A DNA stretch of 11,735 bases from Stramonita haemastoma (GCA_030674155.1 JASPKP010008297.1:1-11735); one strand, 5' to 3'. Counted from the first letter of the stretch, positions 1 through 8,139 are shown. The notes: generated by a model not told the origin, from the letters alone. Made by a program: numbers and translations.

Positions 1-1195
1 GAGGTTGTGTGTGTGTGGGGGTTGTGTTTTTGGGGGGGTGTTTGCAGGGGGCTTGTGTGCTTGTACGCAGCGTGTGTACTGGTGCGTTGTGTGATGTGCA
101 TATGCACTTTGTGTGTCTTTTCCTGATTAAAGATTCAGACTGGGTAAAAATAAAGCTTGTCTTTAATTTAACTGTGATCGAAGTTTACTCAGTACGTCAT
201 CACAGTCACACAGTTCCGCCCGTGTGGTATGAGAACTCTACAGTACTTCCGACAGACTTTTGCAGCTGTACAGAATGTCTTGTCTTTGGCCATCAAACCC
301 TCTCTGGTCTTAGCCCCCAATCAGTTCTTTTATTTTTTTTTCAAAGTTTTTTAACTGCTGTTACATAAAAAAAAAATTAGTCCATAACCAAGCATTAAAT
401 ATTTTGTCCCCAGTTCCCCTGAAAGAAACACTCTGCATGTCCTTTTAAGTAGCGTCTTTTTAAACCCGGGCTTGTAACTTTACAAATGTTCGCTGGGTTT
501 TTTTGACTAAATTTTTACCAAATTTTTAAAAAAAAAAAATTTAAAAAACACAAAAAGAAGAAAACAAATCTGCATGGTCAGTTTCCCTGCAGGATCTATT
601 TCAATATGGCTCCTAAATTAAACCCATATCTTTGGTTATATAAAATAAGCTTTCACCAAAATTTTGAAAAAAAATAAAGTTTTAAGCTTGTTTAAAAAAA
701 AAAATTTAATGTGTTGACGGGGAAAAAAAATTAGAAAAAAGGAAAAAAGGAGAGGGGAAGGGGGGAAGCATGAAAATCAGTAGCAACAAAACGATTTTTA
801 CTCAGAACATGTCTTCTACACATTTCGTACATTACGGGGTTTCCCCAAAAAAAAAGGCACCCCAAAACGGTCCCACTGCACACAAAGGAAAATTAAATGA
901 AATGGAATCTAAATCCAAAACCACAGATCACAAAGGGAAAGTCCCTCAAAACTCTAGGCATGCTGTACAACACGGCCAAAGAAGAAGAATTATCATCCTG
1001 ACTGATTTCAAAATGGATCCCCCTTGTGGAGAAATAAAACCAAACTTCTTGCGGGTCCCAGACAAAGTCAAGTTTTCTCTCCGGGGGTGGGTTCTTCAAA
1101 ACTCCTCCCGATACACTGCCCATTCCTCCATTGTGTCTTCCACAAAATTGCGGGGATGCTGATGGAGGGGGTGGAAATTTCTACCGTTTGATAGA
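1..1195. other. AT-rich unique DNA, no supported gene
   Basis: The block opens with a short GT/G-rich patch (about 6-45) and continues as AT-rich DNA full of A and T runs of 7-11 bases (for example near 337, 368, 529 and 694). Between about 770 and 1160 the sequence is less simple and is open in several frames at once: a 130-codon plus frame begins at 770, a minus frame covers 893-1123, and another minus frame is partly open. Concurrent openness on both strands with no recognisable domain points to stop-poor composition rather than coding. I see no RNA gene or mobile element here. Confidence 0.6.
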
Positions 1196-1196
1196 T

Positions 1197-1330
1197 TGTG
1201 GTGGTGGTGTGTGTGTGTGTGTGGGGGTGTGTTGTGTGTTGTGGTTTGTGGGTGTGTGTGGGGTGTGTTGTGTGTGTATGTATGTATGTGTGTGTGGGGT
1301 TTATGTGTGTGTGTTGTGTGGGGTGGTGTA
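1197..1330. repeat. GT-rich microsatellite, imperfect
   Basis: Alternating GT is interrupted by extra G or missing bases (GTGTTGTG, GTGGGGT) and grades into ATGT units near 1277-1290. It makes long cysteine/valine/glycine-rich spurious open frames that should not be annotated. The frequent single-base slips look like either an old, decayed repeat or consensus indels. Confidence 0.9.
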
Positions 1331-1403
1331 AGTGGGGTTTGTGGGGTTGAGGGGAAAGGGTATGTAGTTGTGTGTTATGATTTTATGAAAGATGTAAAAG
1401 TAA

Positions 1404-1617
1404 GTATGTATGGTATGTTGTATGTATGTATGTATGTTTGATGAGTATGTATGTAGTATGTATGATGTATGTATGTATGTATGTATGTATTTTTGATGAG
1501 CATGCATGCATGCATGCAGCATCATGCATGCTTTTATGTATGTATTTATGTTGAAAGTATGTATGTATGTGTATGTATGTATGTATGTAGTATGTATGTA
1601 TTTATGTAAGTATGTGT
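1404..1617. repeat. ATGT tetranucleotide array, first block
   Basis: Runs of TATG/ATGT units are broken by single-base losses (GTAGTATG), short TTTGATGAG spacers and a GCAT-type inner patch. The array belongs with the similar blocks at 2453-2545 and 2760-3160; together they form a repeat field of about 1.7 kb interrupted by unique and TA-rich DNA. Confidence 0.92.
1500..1531. repeat. Self-complementary GCAT patch
   Basis: Positions 1500-1517 are an exact 18-base palindrome of GCAT units, followed at 1519-1531 by a second GCAT-type palindrome. It sits inside the ATGT array and could have arisen from it by T-to-C changes that then spread by slippage. A smaller version recurs at about 2743-2755. 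Confidence 0.85.
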
Positions 1618-2238
1618 CTGTTTTTGTAGTATGGATGGGGAGTGCGTGTTAAGCCCAAAAGTTGCGGGGGAGCACAGTGAAATATCCCCTACTATGTACA
1701 TTGTCCAATGTCATAGGATCTCAAAAAAATCAAATCTTATTAATTTGTCTGTAAGTTTAGATATACCCGTCATATCCCTTTACACTGTACTCTCATTACA
1801 TACAAAAGCCAAACTTCATTTAAACCCCGCCCCCCAAAAGGCATTTCAGAAAGATTATGCAAACTGATACAAATTGTTTTGATTCCTCACCGAAAAAGCC
1901 CCCCTCTGTTCGCCTTTTTTTGCTTACACCTCATCCACACTGTCGAGAAGAGAAAATCGGTTTTAAAAAATCAGTGACCCAATTTTTTCATCACTTTTGC
2001 TTTTAAAATGGCCCATCGGGGCACATTCACACTATGTAAGTCTGGCTTGAACTAACGCCCTTTTAAAAGACTCTTTGCAAGACTAAACCTTTTTTTCAAA
2101 TATTTTTAAAAGGGGAAATTTAAAACTTAAATATGGGGGTTTTTTTTGTTTTTTATCAATCATTTCGTATACCTCTTTATAAAGGGGCCTTTTGGGCCCA
2201 AAAATGAATAAACTCATCGAATCTGAACTTTGTGTGAC
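1618..2238. other. Unique spacer, no supported gene
   Basis: This is ordinary-complexity, AT-rich DNA between the ATGT array and the TA-rich block. A 78-codon plus frame (1631-1867) begins inside the end of the repeat and shows no motif, signal peptide or splice-like border that I trust. Nothing else is evident. Confidence 0.5.
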
Positions 2239-2402
2239 ATATACATATATAATATATATTATATAAAAAATATAAATTTTATAATGATATAAAATGTAAA
2301 ATATGTAATAATATGTATATATACATGTTATATAATATAAAAAATTTTATATAATATATAATTATATATATATATATAAAAATTTTTATTTTTTTTTAAA
2401 AA
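2239..2402. repeat. TA-rich low-complexity block
   Basis: Almost only A and T, made of TATA and ATAT stretches with short AAAA/TTTT interruptions, and able to fold back on itself because (TA)n is self-complementary. It ends in an A/T homopolymer run near 2378-2401 next to the second ATGT block. Confidence 0.9.
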
Positions 2403-2452
2403 TTCTGTTTTGTCGAGGATAAGGGTGATGTATTGCGTTGATGTGGTTTTGT

Positions 2453-2545
2453 GTGTATGTAGTATGGACTATGTATGTATGTATGTATTATTAGTATTAT
2501 GTATGTATGTTGTAGTATGTATGTATGTATGTATGTAGGTTGATT
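2453..2545. repeat. ATGT tetranucleotide array, second block
   Basis: ATGT units with short ATTATTAGTATTATG-like interruptions resume here after the TA-rich spacer and run up to the G-rich tract that follows. Confidence 0.9.
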
Positions 2546-2557
2546 TATGTATTTTGT

Positions 2558-2690
2558 GGGTGGGTGGGGGTGGGTGGGGGTGGGAGGGGAGGTAGGAGGG
2601 AGGGAAGTAGTGGGAGGTAGGTAGTAGGTTTGGTAGGAAAGGGAGGGAGGGTAGGTATTTGGAGGTAAGGTGGGAAAAGGGGGAGGGAGG
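2558..2690 (+). repeat. G-rich tract with G-quadruplex potential
   Basis: From 2558 to about 2604 the plus strand carries a dense series of GGG or longer runs separated by one to four bases, the arrangement expected to fold into G-quadruplexes. Up to 2690 it continues as purine-rich GGGAGG/GGTAGG units. The minus reading gives proline-rich spurious open frames. The tract lies in the middle of the ATGT repeat field. Confidence 0.8.
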
Positions 2691-2694
2691 TATA

Positions 2695-2750
2695 GGCCCC
2701 CCGGCTGGGGGGGCCGGCCGGGGCCGGCAGGCCCGGGAGGCCGGCATGCA
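2695..2750. repeat. GC-only palindromic island with a perfect hairpin
   Basis: About 50 bases of nearly pure G and C interrupt the ATGT field. Positions 2695-2702 pair perfectly with 2708-2715 (GGCCCCCC against GGGGGGCC) around a 5-base loop. The hairpin runs into GGCCGGCC and repeated GCCGGC-type palindromes, then a GCATGCATGCATG patch. CpG sites are retained here although the surroundings have few. Confidence 0.85.
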
Positions 2751-2759
2751 TGCATGAAA

Positions 2760-3160
2760 TGTATGTAAAGTAAAGTATGTATGTATGTATGTATGTTTGT
2801 ATGTATGTATGTATTATTTTATTATTATGTATGTATGTAGTATGTTGTATGTATAATGTATTATGTATGTTTGTATACATTATCTACCGCGCCCCCCCCG
2901 CACGCGAGTATGTGTTTGCGTGTGTAGTATTAAGTATGTAAAGTATGTATGTAGTTTTTAAAGTATTATGTATGTTGTATGTATTATGTATGTATGTATG
3001 TAGTATGTAAAGTATGTTTGACGAGTAGTACAGTACTAGTAGTATGAAAGTATGTATGTATGTTGATGTATGTGTATGTATGTATGTATTATGGGTTGTA
3101 GATGTTGTATTATGTATTATGTATGTATGTATTATGTAGCATGTATTATGCTGTATGTAT
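2760..3160. repeat. ATGT tetranucleotide array, third block
   Basis: Long ATGT/GTAT runs are broken by TATTATTTTATTATT, AAAGTATG and a unique insert near 2882-2925 that contains CGCGCCCCCCCCGCACGCG. The unit register shifts by one base many times. Minus-strand open frames rich in Tyr-Ile-His-Thr are artefacts of this array. Confidence 0.92.
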
Positions 3161-3192
3161 GTAATGGTGTGCGCGGATGCGTGAAGCGTTCG

Positions 3193-3222
3193 TGAGTGAC
3201 TGACTAACTGACTATGACTGAG
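3193..3222. repeat. Short GACT repeat
   Basis: About six imperfect GACT/AACT units follow the ATGT array after a short unique stretch containing GTGCGCGG. Confidence 0.7.
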
Positions 3223-3462
3223 TTTAAATGGTGAAAAAGTGTAATCATACACGCGTGTGAAAGGGTTGCTTTTGTTCTGGAATTTGCTAGAAAAACCCAA
3301 ACCCATGATTCAATTTTTTCTTGGGGATATAGCTTAAGCTCACCCAAACTGTCACCCCCCACACAACCAGCCCCTCTTTTACTTACTACCCCCCCTTTTT
3401 CCCCCCCAAAACTTTGAGACAGTTTCCCCGCGGAAAATCAACCGTTTATCTTCCCACCGTCC

Positions 3463-3494
<32 letters not shown>

Positions 3495-4800
3495 TTTTTC
3501 TCCGCCCCCTTTTTGACTAACCCTTGTCTTTAGGCTAGCTGTCTGCTATAGACAGTGGATTTACAAAGCCCAAAACCCAATATTTGTGTAGTTCCTGTCG
3601 TCTGTTTTTTCTTCTTCCCCTTCTTCTGCTGGAGGACGATAAAAGGATGATCAGTCTAGTCCTATTTCTAAAATGTCCTAGTCTTGGTTCAAATCGCAAA
3701 CAGATTCGGGGGCTGGTTTGTTTTTTTCCCGATTGACTTTTTTTTTTTACAGATTTTGATTTTTTTTCTTTACACACTTTGACTTTATCTTTACTACATA
3801 GATTTTTTCTTTATGGAAACAAAAGCAAATTAGACAAAATTTTAAAAATGTCAGTCAAAAAACTTATACAAAGAGTAAGTGGGTGTATGTGGAAAAGAAA
3901 AGAAATGGTTTCATGACATTTGTTTGAAAGTTAAGTAAAAAAATGTTCCAAAGCGTCTCGATTTTTTTTTTCAAATAAAGACTATTTTTTGATGACTAAT
4001 AAAAAAAGAAAAGCAAGAAACAAACAAAAAAAAAGAATGTCAACAAGAAAAATAGGAAAATTTGAAAGAGAACAAAAACCAAAAAATTTAAAAAAAGAAC
4101 CCGAAAGACTAGAAAAGAACATGTTTTTAAAGCAAACGTTGGTATCACAGATGCCTTTCATCTTTTTTTTCAACATCTCAGCACAGAAATATTGAAAGTC
4201 TAGAAAAAAAAAGTTCGCGGGGGTTCGTTGGTAGCGAAAAACAAACGACAGGTAAACAGGCAAAATAAATAGCTGTACTTGTAAAAAAAAATTTGGGGGT
4301 CTTGGAAAGGGATAGAAAATTTTGATACACTTGACTGGAACTAGAAGGCAGCCCGAAAAAGATCATGAAAAATTACACAGAACCTGCTGAAACGAAAAAG
4401 GAGTAAGGGGAGGGGTTTTGTCCTGAGCCCTTTTTCATTCATCACGGCACAGAAAATAGCGTGTATTGAAGGTTTTGTTTTGGGGTTCAAATAGAATAAA
4501 ATTGTAAAATACATAAAACTTGCATGCAAAGACAAAGAAATTTTTAAAGGGGGCTCACTGGGTTTATTGACTCACAAACATTAACAGAATTAAAAAAACT
4601 TACACGTACTTTTGATACTTGGTTTTTTTTCAAAAGACAGAAGTCAAAAGTGTTTCTCCCCGGCAGACAAGCGAAATTTAAATCAGAAAATCTTTAAACC
4701 TATTATAACATTTTTTTATTAACGATTTTCTAATATATTTTTTTTTTTTCCCCACGGGCCGTTTTTTATTGTGTCCCTTTTGTAAAGTGTGAAAAAAAAA
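3223..4800. other. AT-rich unique DNA, no supported gene
   Basis: This block carries C-rich patches near 3350-3410, then A/T-rich DNA in which the plus strand is strongly A-rich from about 3990 to 4600. Open frames on either strand here are rich in Lys or Phe and follow the composition. At 3686-3696 the bases GGTTCAAATCG resemble a pol III B box, but no tRNA fold or A box accompanies them. A 6-base inverted repeat at 3539-3555 is too short to interpret. Confidence 0.5.
3466..3493. repeat. 28-base C homopolymer
   Basis: Twenty-eight consecutive C follow a normal unique sequence and precede T6 and more C-rich DNA. Runs this long are unstable and poorly resolved by sequencing, so the length in this record may not be real. 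Confidence 0.95.
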
Positions 4801-4850
4801 GTCATCTTTTAATGTTTTTAGTAATAGTTTTGGATATCTGTGGTGGGGTT

Positions 4851-4945
4851 TCGTGCGTGCGTCGTGCGGCGTGCGTGCGTGTCGTGCTTGCGTCGTGGGG
4901 GCTGCGCGTGTGTGGTGTGTGTTTGGTGCGTCGTATGTGTGTGTT
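4851..4945. repeat. CpG-bearing GCGT/CGTG repeat grading into GT repeat
   Basis: Imperfect CGTG/GCGT units (to about 4900) change gradually into GT-rich sequence. Retained CpG in a simple repeat suggests low germline CpG methylation here or a recent origin. The open frames over it (Arg/Thr/His or Cys/Val-rich) are repeat artefacts. Confidence 0.8.
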
Positions 4946-5117
4946 TATGTGTGGGGGTTTTATGGGGTCTGCCTCCCCGCATGCACCCCGCGCGCGGTGT
5001 GTTGGGATACGTAATGTAGGTTGTTGGGAATATCCCCCGACGCCAAATTTTTTAACGCAGCCAAGCACAACGCTTTTTCCCAGTGATACCATACAATTTT
5101 CCCTTTCCCCTTTTCAG

Positions 5118-5262
5118 ATAAGATCTGCCCGCATTTTGCCCATCGCGGTCAGGCCGGGAGGTTTTAGGGAAGAAAGTTACTGTATGCATACACGCTGTCT
5201 CTGCCTGTCCTCCCGTGATAGTCAAACAATATACAAGCGAGAGAACCCCCGGCCTGCTCTAG
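5118..5262 (+). CDS. Possible internal exon, product not recognised
   Basis: A clear acceptor-like sequence (pyrimidine run then CAG) ends at 5117. From 5118 the frame stays open for 48 codons up to a donor-like AG/GTCAGT at 5262/5263. The predicted peptide starts Ile-Arg-Ser-Ala-Arg and includes a Cys-rich middle (CMHTRCLC). The exon would be 145 bases, so it would change phase. The open frame continues to a stop at about 5292, so a terminal exon is also possible. No domain is recognised, and it lies between simple repeats. Splice-like borders are common by chance in pyrimidine-rich DNA, so this is weak. Confidence 0.18.
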
Positions 5263-5325
5263 GTCAGTGTCCTCAGATCGAAATGAAGTCTTGAGACACT
5301 TTCAGGGTAATGGGGATGGGGTTTT

Positions 5326-5360
5326 CTCCTCCCTCTCCTTTTCTCTCTCTCTCTCTCTTC
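5326..5360. repeat. CT microsatellite
   Basis: Short (CT)n run with C/T-rich flanks, separate from the much larger pyrimidine tract further on. Confidence 0.85.
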
Positions 5361-5421
5361 CATCTAAGCAGTCTCCCTCACAAAACCAAATATACCACAA
5401 AAACAAGGGTGGTGCTAGGTT

Positions 5422-5727
5422 TAATATATTATATATATATATATATATATATAATAAATATATATATATAATAATTTATATAATAATTATATTTTGTATG
5501 TGTTGGGATATATATATTGTATGGTGTGAATTGTATATATATATATAAATATAATATATATATAATATATATTTTTAGATATAAAATAGATTAAAAATAT
5601 ATAATATTATAATAGTACAATACACACAACCCCAAGCGGTGGTGTGCTAGGGTGTTAAATATATATCTAATATCTTTTTCTAAAATAAAAAATTATATAA
5701 TTTTTATATAATAAAATATATATATAA
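5422..5727. repeat. Long TA-rich repeat block
   Basis: Several hundred bases of mainly (TA)n with AATA/ATTT variants, broken near 5492-5515 by a GTATGTGTTGGG patch and near 5621-5660 by a short unique insert containing CCCCAAGCGGTGGTGTGC. It is self-complementary and likely length-variable. Confidence 0.9.
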
Positions 5728-5731
5728 TATT

Positions 5732-5802
5732 TTTGTGTGTGGTGTGTGTGGTGTGTGTGTTGGGTGTTGTGTTGGTGTGTGTGTGTGTGGGGTGTGTTGG
5801 GG
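5732..5802. repeat. GT microsatellite, imperfect
   Basis: GT units with GG and TTG interruptions directly follow the TA block. The TA-to-GT junction recurs in reverse order at 11097-11306, where GT precedes TA. Confidence 0.88.
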
Positions 5803-5940
5803 TGAAAATAAGCCATCACATTGTAGTGCTGAGGAGTTGTTTTTTCTTAAAAGAAAGGGGGGTCTCCCTTCTGACTGAAAGTTATTTCAAAAAGTTTTTG
5901 TTTTCGTTTTTCCCATATTTTTTTTCAAAAGGGGTATTTT

Positions 5941-6222
5941 TTTGTTTTTTTGTTTTTTTGTCTTGTTTCCCTGTCTCTGTATCTCTTCTCTGCTCGTCCT
6001 GTCTCTGTATCTCTTATCTCTGATCTCTGTATCTCTCCCTCTCTCTGGGCTCTCTCACTGTATCTCTCTGTCTCTCTCTGTCTTTTCCTGTCTTTCTCTG
6101 CGGCTCTCTCTCCTCTCTCTTTTCCTCTCTCTCTTCTCGTCTCTCCTTCTCCTTCTCTCTTCTCCCCCCCCCTCTTCCCCTCTCTCTGCTCTCTCTCTCT
6201 CTCTCTCCTCCCCCTTCTCTTC

Positions 6223-6254
<32 letters not shown>

Positions 6255-6464
6255 TTTTGTCTGTCTTCTGTCGTCCCGTCTGTCTGTCTTTTTGTCCTTC
6301 TCTCTTCCCCTCTCTCCTCTCTCTCTCTCCTCTCTCTCTCTCCTCCCCTCCTCTCTCCTATCTCTCTCCTCTCCCCACCCCCCCCCCCCCTCTCCCTCTC
6401 TCTCTTTTTCCCCCCCCCCCCCCCCCTTCCCCCCTCTCCCCCCTCTCCCTTCCTCCCTCCCTTC
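5941..6464 (+). repeat. Polypyrimidine tract over 500 bases
   Basis: The plus strand is almost only C and T after about 5950, with scattered single G or A. It begins with a short tandem unit: the 18 bases at 5970-5987 recur at 5998-6015. It passes into (TC)n, then eight perfect GTCT units at 6223-6254, then C-rich runs of more than ten C near 6377-6390 and 6411-6426. Long polypurine/polypyrimidine DNA can form triplexes. Very long Ser/Leu/Pro or Arg/Glu/Gly open frames over it are artefacts. The tract ends in CAG at 6464-6466, a formal acceptor site. Confidence 0.95.
6223..6254. repeat. Eight perfect GTCT units
   Basis: A tetranucleotide array nested in the polypyrimidine tract, followed by a second short TCTG patch at about 6257-6290. 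The same unit appears at 8357-8384 and, in complement, at 7834-7913. Confidence 0.93.
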
Positions 6465-6521
6465 AGACTAAAAAGGGGAGGGGTAAACATGTCTTGTTTT
6501 TATCTGCATCATTATACTTAC

Positions 6522-6619
6522 TGGCAACATACTCTTTTTGCCCCATCTTTGCAATGCAGTAAACAAGTGGACCCAATTTTCCAGCTATCACATGGGTGAT
6601 GGCACCCCTGAATTCATAG
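6522..6619 (-). CDS. Possible internal exon, BRCT-like core (alternative to the plus reading)
   Basis: On the minus strand a frame open from 6852 runs to a perfect donor, GCCA/GTAAGT, with the last exon base at 6522. The nearest acceptor-like site (CCCTTTTAG) puts the start at 6619; a second (GCCTTTCAG) would put it at 6701. The peptide contains YEFRGAITHVIAGK, then LVYCIAKMGQKEYVA. Phe-x3-Ile-Thr-His-Val-Ile-Ala, a Tyr-x2-Ala-Lys 11 residues after the TH pair, and a Val seven after that Lys match the beta3-alpha2-beta4 spacing that I recall for BRCT repeats of ECT2/TopBP1 type. BRCT domains bind phosphopeptides in DNA-damage or cell-division proteins. The N-terminal half and the conserved Trp would have to be in other exons and were not found. 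The region is also open in register on the plus strand. Confidence 0.3.
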
Positions 6620-6670
6620 CTAAAAGGGTCTGGGGCCGAAATCCCACTACGGGCTTTTTGAGGAGGGAGG
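6560..6670 (+). CDS. Possible internal exon on plus strand (alternative to the minus reading)
   Basis: A textbook-like acceptor precedes this frame: a branch-like TACTTAC near 6515-6521, a pyrimidine tract near 6531-6551 and GCAG ending at 6559. The frame reads NKWTQFSSYHMGDGTPEF followed by a segment with RVWGRNPTTGF, and stays open to about 6697. A donor-like AGG/GTGGGT lies at 6670/6671 and would give 111 bases, preserving phase. No family is recognised. Its codons are exactly complementary in register to the minus candidate at 6522-6619, so at most one is probably real. It shares its strand with the exon-like segments at 7122 and 8142, but its end phase does not fit the phase-0 start at 7122. 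Confidence 0.25.
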
Positions 6671-7121
6671 GTGGGTCGAAAGGGGTGGGGGCGGGGGCGA
6701 TCTGAAAGGCGAGAGAACCCCATGGTGTGTAACTTGTGATGTTTTGGGTAACCATCAAGCATCTGCTCCGGAGTGTCGAGATGTTCGTAATTAGAACAAG
6801 CTTTTTTTAAACTGCAAGCTCCCCCAAAGATCCTTTTATTGGGATGTTCCACTGGACACCATTTTTAAACCTGAAAGACATTATTCCCTAGAAAATTATT
6901 TTATCAATTTTTTTTTAATTGAATCTTTGATAAGTCATTTTCAAAAGATTAAGTTGGTACCTGCACTTGTTTTTCCTTCACTACTTTTTCCTCAATAAAA
7001 CCATTTTTTTAACTTCCGAGAGAACGGTTTTCCCGCTGATGTGAGTGAAAGTGAATTTTTGGTCTCTAAGGACAAGTTGTTGTAAGGAATCTGGTTTGGT
7101 TTTTTTTCTGTCATTTTATAG
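6671..7121. other. Unique spacer upstream of an exon candidate
   Basis: G-rich at 6661-6700, then mixed DNA becoming AT-rich after 6860. The last 30 bases are T-rich and end in TTTTATAG, the acceptor for the candidate at 7122. No independent gene is supported. Confidence 0.45.
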
Positions 7122-7240
7122 GTGATCGATGTGGGCTTTTCCAACAACGAGATGGGCCGTCTTGGCTGACCCCTATGGTTGACGAGGGCGTCGATAAAAG
7201 CAAGGACAGTGGAGTTGGTTTTATACCCCATTTTAAACTG
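7122..7240 (+). CDS. Likely internal exon with an apparent 1-base frameshift, product not recognised
   Basis: A T-rich tract with TTTTATAG ends at 7121. From 7122 the frame reads VIDVGFSNNEMGRLG and then meets a stop at 7167-7169. A frame beginning at 7166 reads LTPMVDEGVDKSKDSGVGF and then IPHFKL, ending exactly at a donor-like CTG/GTATAG (7240/7241). Restoring a single base near 7164-7166, where GG could be an undercalled run, would make a 120-base, 40-codon, phase-0 to phase-0 exon. Both halves look like soluble protein with good codon texture, and both borders are spliceable. I do not recognise the family. The frameshift could be a consensus error or a real pseudogene lesion. The longer minus-strand open frame over the same bases has no supporting features. 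Confidence 0.4.
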
Positions 7241-7833
7241 GTATAGTTGCACAGTTTTAATCTGAGTTTTAAAATTTGACGAAGTGACAACACCCCGATA
7301 TGGCCTGTGTGGTCGGCGGGGCTATAAACAACATGATTGGATTGGATTGGATCTGGGGATCTTCGGTTGACGGATTTGTATGTTTTGTCAAAGAATGGGC
7401 GTACACAGCTGAATATTATCCTCTGTATGAGGAGGCAGTGTTGAGGGTTTTTCTTTTTTTGCATACTACTGTACCAACGAAAAATATGTGTTCTGTGACA
7501 CTTCTTTCTTTCGTGGCAAAAATAGTTCGTCGTCGAATGCTTAGAAAGCAGCCTCCATTGTCTGTTATATGAGCTAAAATGCGTTGTGCTGCCGTTAGAT
7601 AAAGCGCGTGATGATTCAAGCCTAGCACATCCAACTTTGTCGAGGGAGAGAAATGTTCTCGTTTTAAGTCTTCCAGGAAAAAAAAGGGCAGGGGAATGGA
7701 CCAAGAAGAGAAGTGACAGGAGAAAAAAGGAACAAGACAGGGACAAAGAGAAGGACAGAAAAGAATAATTCCTAGCACAGAATTTACAGAAGGTGGGGAT
7801 GTTATCTATGCTGACAGGTCCCCGGCATCCTCA
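7241..7833. other. Unique DNA, probably intron or spacer
   Basis: Several overlapping open frames occur on both strands (plus 7300-7572, plus 7586-7768, minus 7111-7746 and 7416-7778). None has a recognised domain or convincing borders. The purine-rich end (about 7660-7765) gives a Lys/Arg/Asp/Glu-rich reading that follows composition. A GATTG direct repeat (ATTGGATTGGATTGGATC) lies near 7335-7352. Confidence 0.45.
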
Positions 7834-7913
7834 CGGACGGACGGACAAACAGACAGACAGACAGACAGCTATAGAGAGACAGACAGACAGACAGACAGAT
7901 AGACAGACAAACA
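7834..7913. repeat. GGAC/GACA tetranucleotide array
   Basis: GGAC units give way to about four perfect ACAG units, a CTATAGAGAGAC interruption and more ACAG units. It is the complement of the GTCT array at 8357-8384, so the two form widely spaced inverted arms. Confidence 0.92.
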
Positions 7914-8017
7914 TACAACTAAAATAAAGTACTTTGATAGTCAGAATATGGATGTCCCATAGGTCAAAAAACTTTTTTCTCTGTGAAGTTGCCTGCATAT
8001 GAGATAGACATTGCTTG

Positions 8018-8098
8018 CATATATTTATATATAATAATATATATATATAAATATATATATATAATATATATATAATATATATATATATAATTATATGA
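8018..8098. repeat. TA microsatellite
   Basis: (TA)n with occasional AATA, ending directly before the unique segment 8099-8276. Confidence 0.9.
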
Positions 8099-8139
8099 GT
8101 AGGGAAAGAAGGCTGTCTGGCCTTGTTCCCTGCACTCCA

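Noticed and set aside
770..1162. 130-codon plus open frame in unique DNA, with a shorter minus frame on top
   Set aside because: Several frames on both strands are open together, there is no domain or clear splice border, and the composition is stop-poor.
3686..3696. GGTTCAAATCG resembling a pol III B box, suggesting a tRNA or SINE
   Set aside because: The flanking bases do not form a T-arm stem, no A box is found upstream, and no SINE body is recognised.
3884..4366. Phe/Leu/Ser-rich minus frames with membrane-like stretches
   Set aside because: They follow the A-rich plus strand (T-rich minus strand), which makes hydrophobic codons by composition alone.
5942..6562. Long Ser/Leu/Pro open frames and the matching Arg/Glu/Gly minus frame
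   Set aside because: They are translations of the polypyrimidine repeat, which has almost no stop triplets in any frame.
7111..7746. 211-codon minus open frame, the longest in the window, and a reverse-transcriptase-like reading GYKTNSTVLAFIDAL in the overlapping 6992-7252 frame
   Set aside because: No catalytic YxDD or other polymerase motif follows, and the bases fit better as antisense of the plus exon candidate at 7122-7240.
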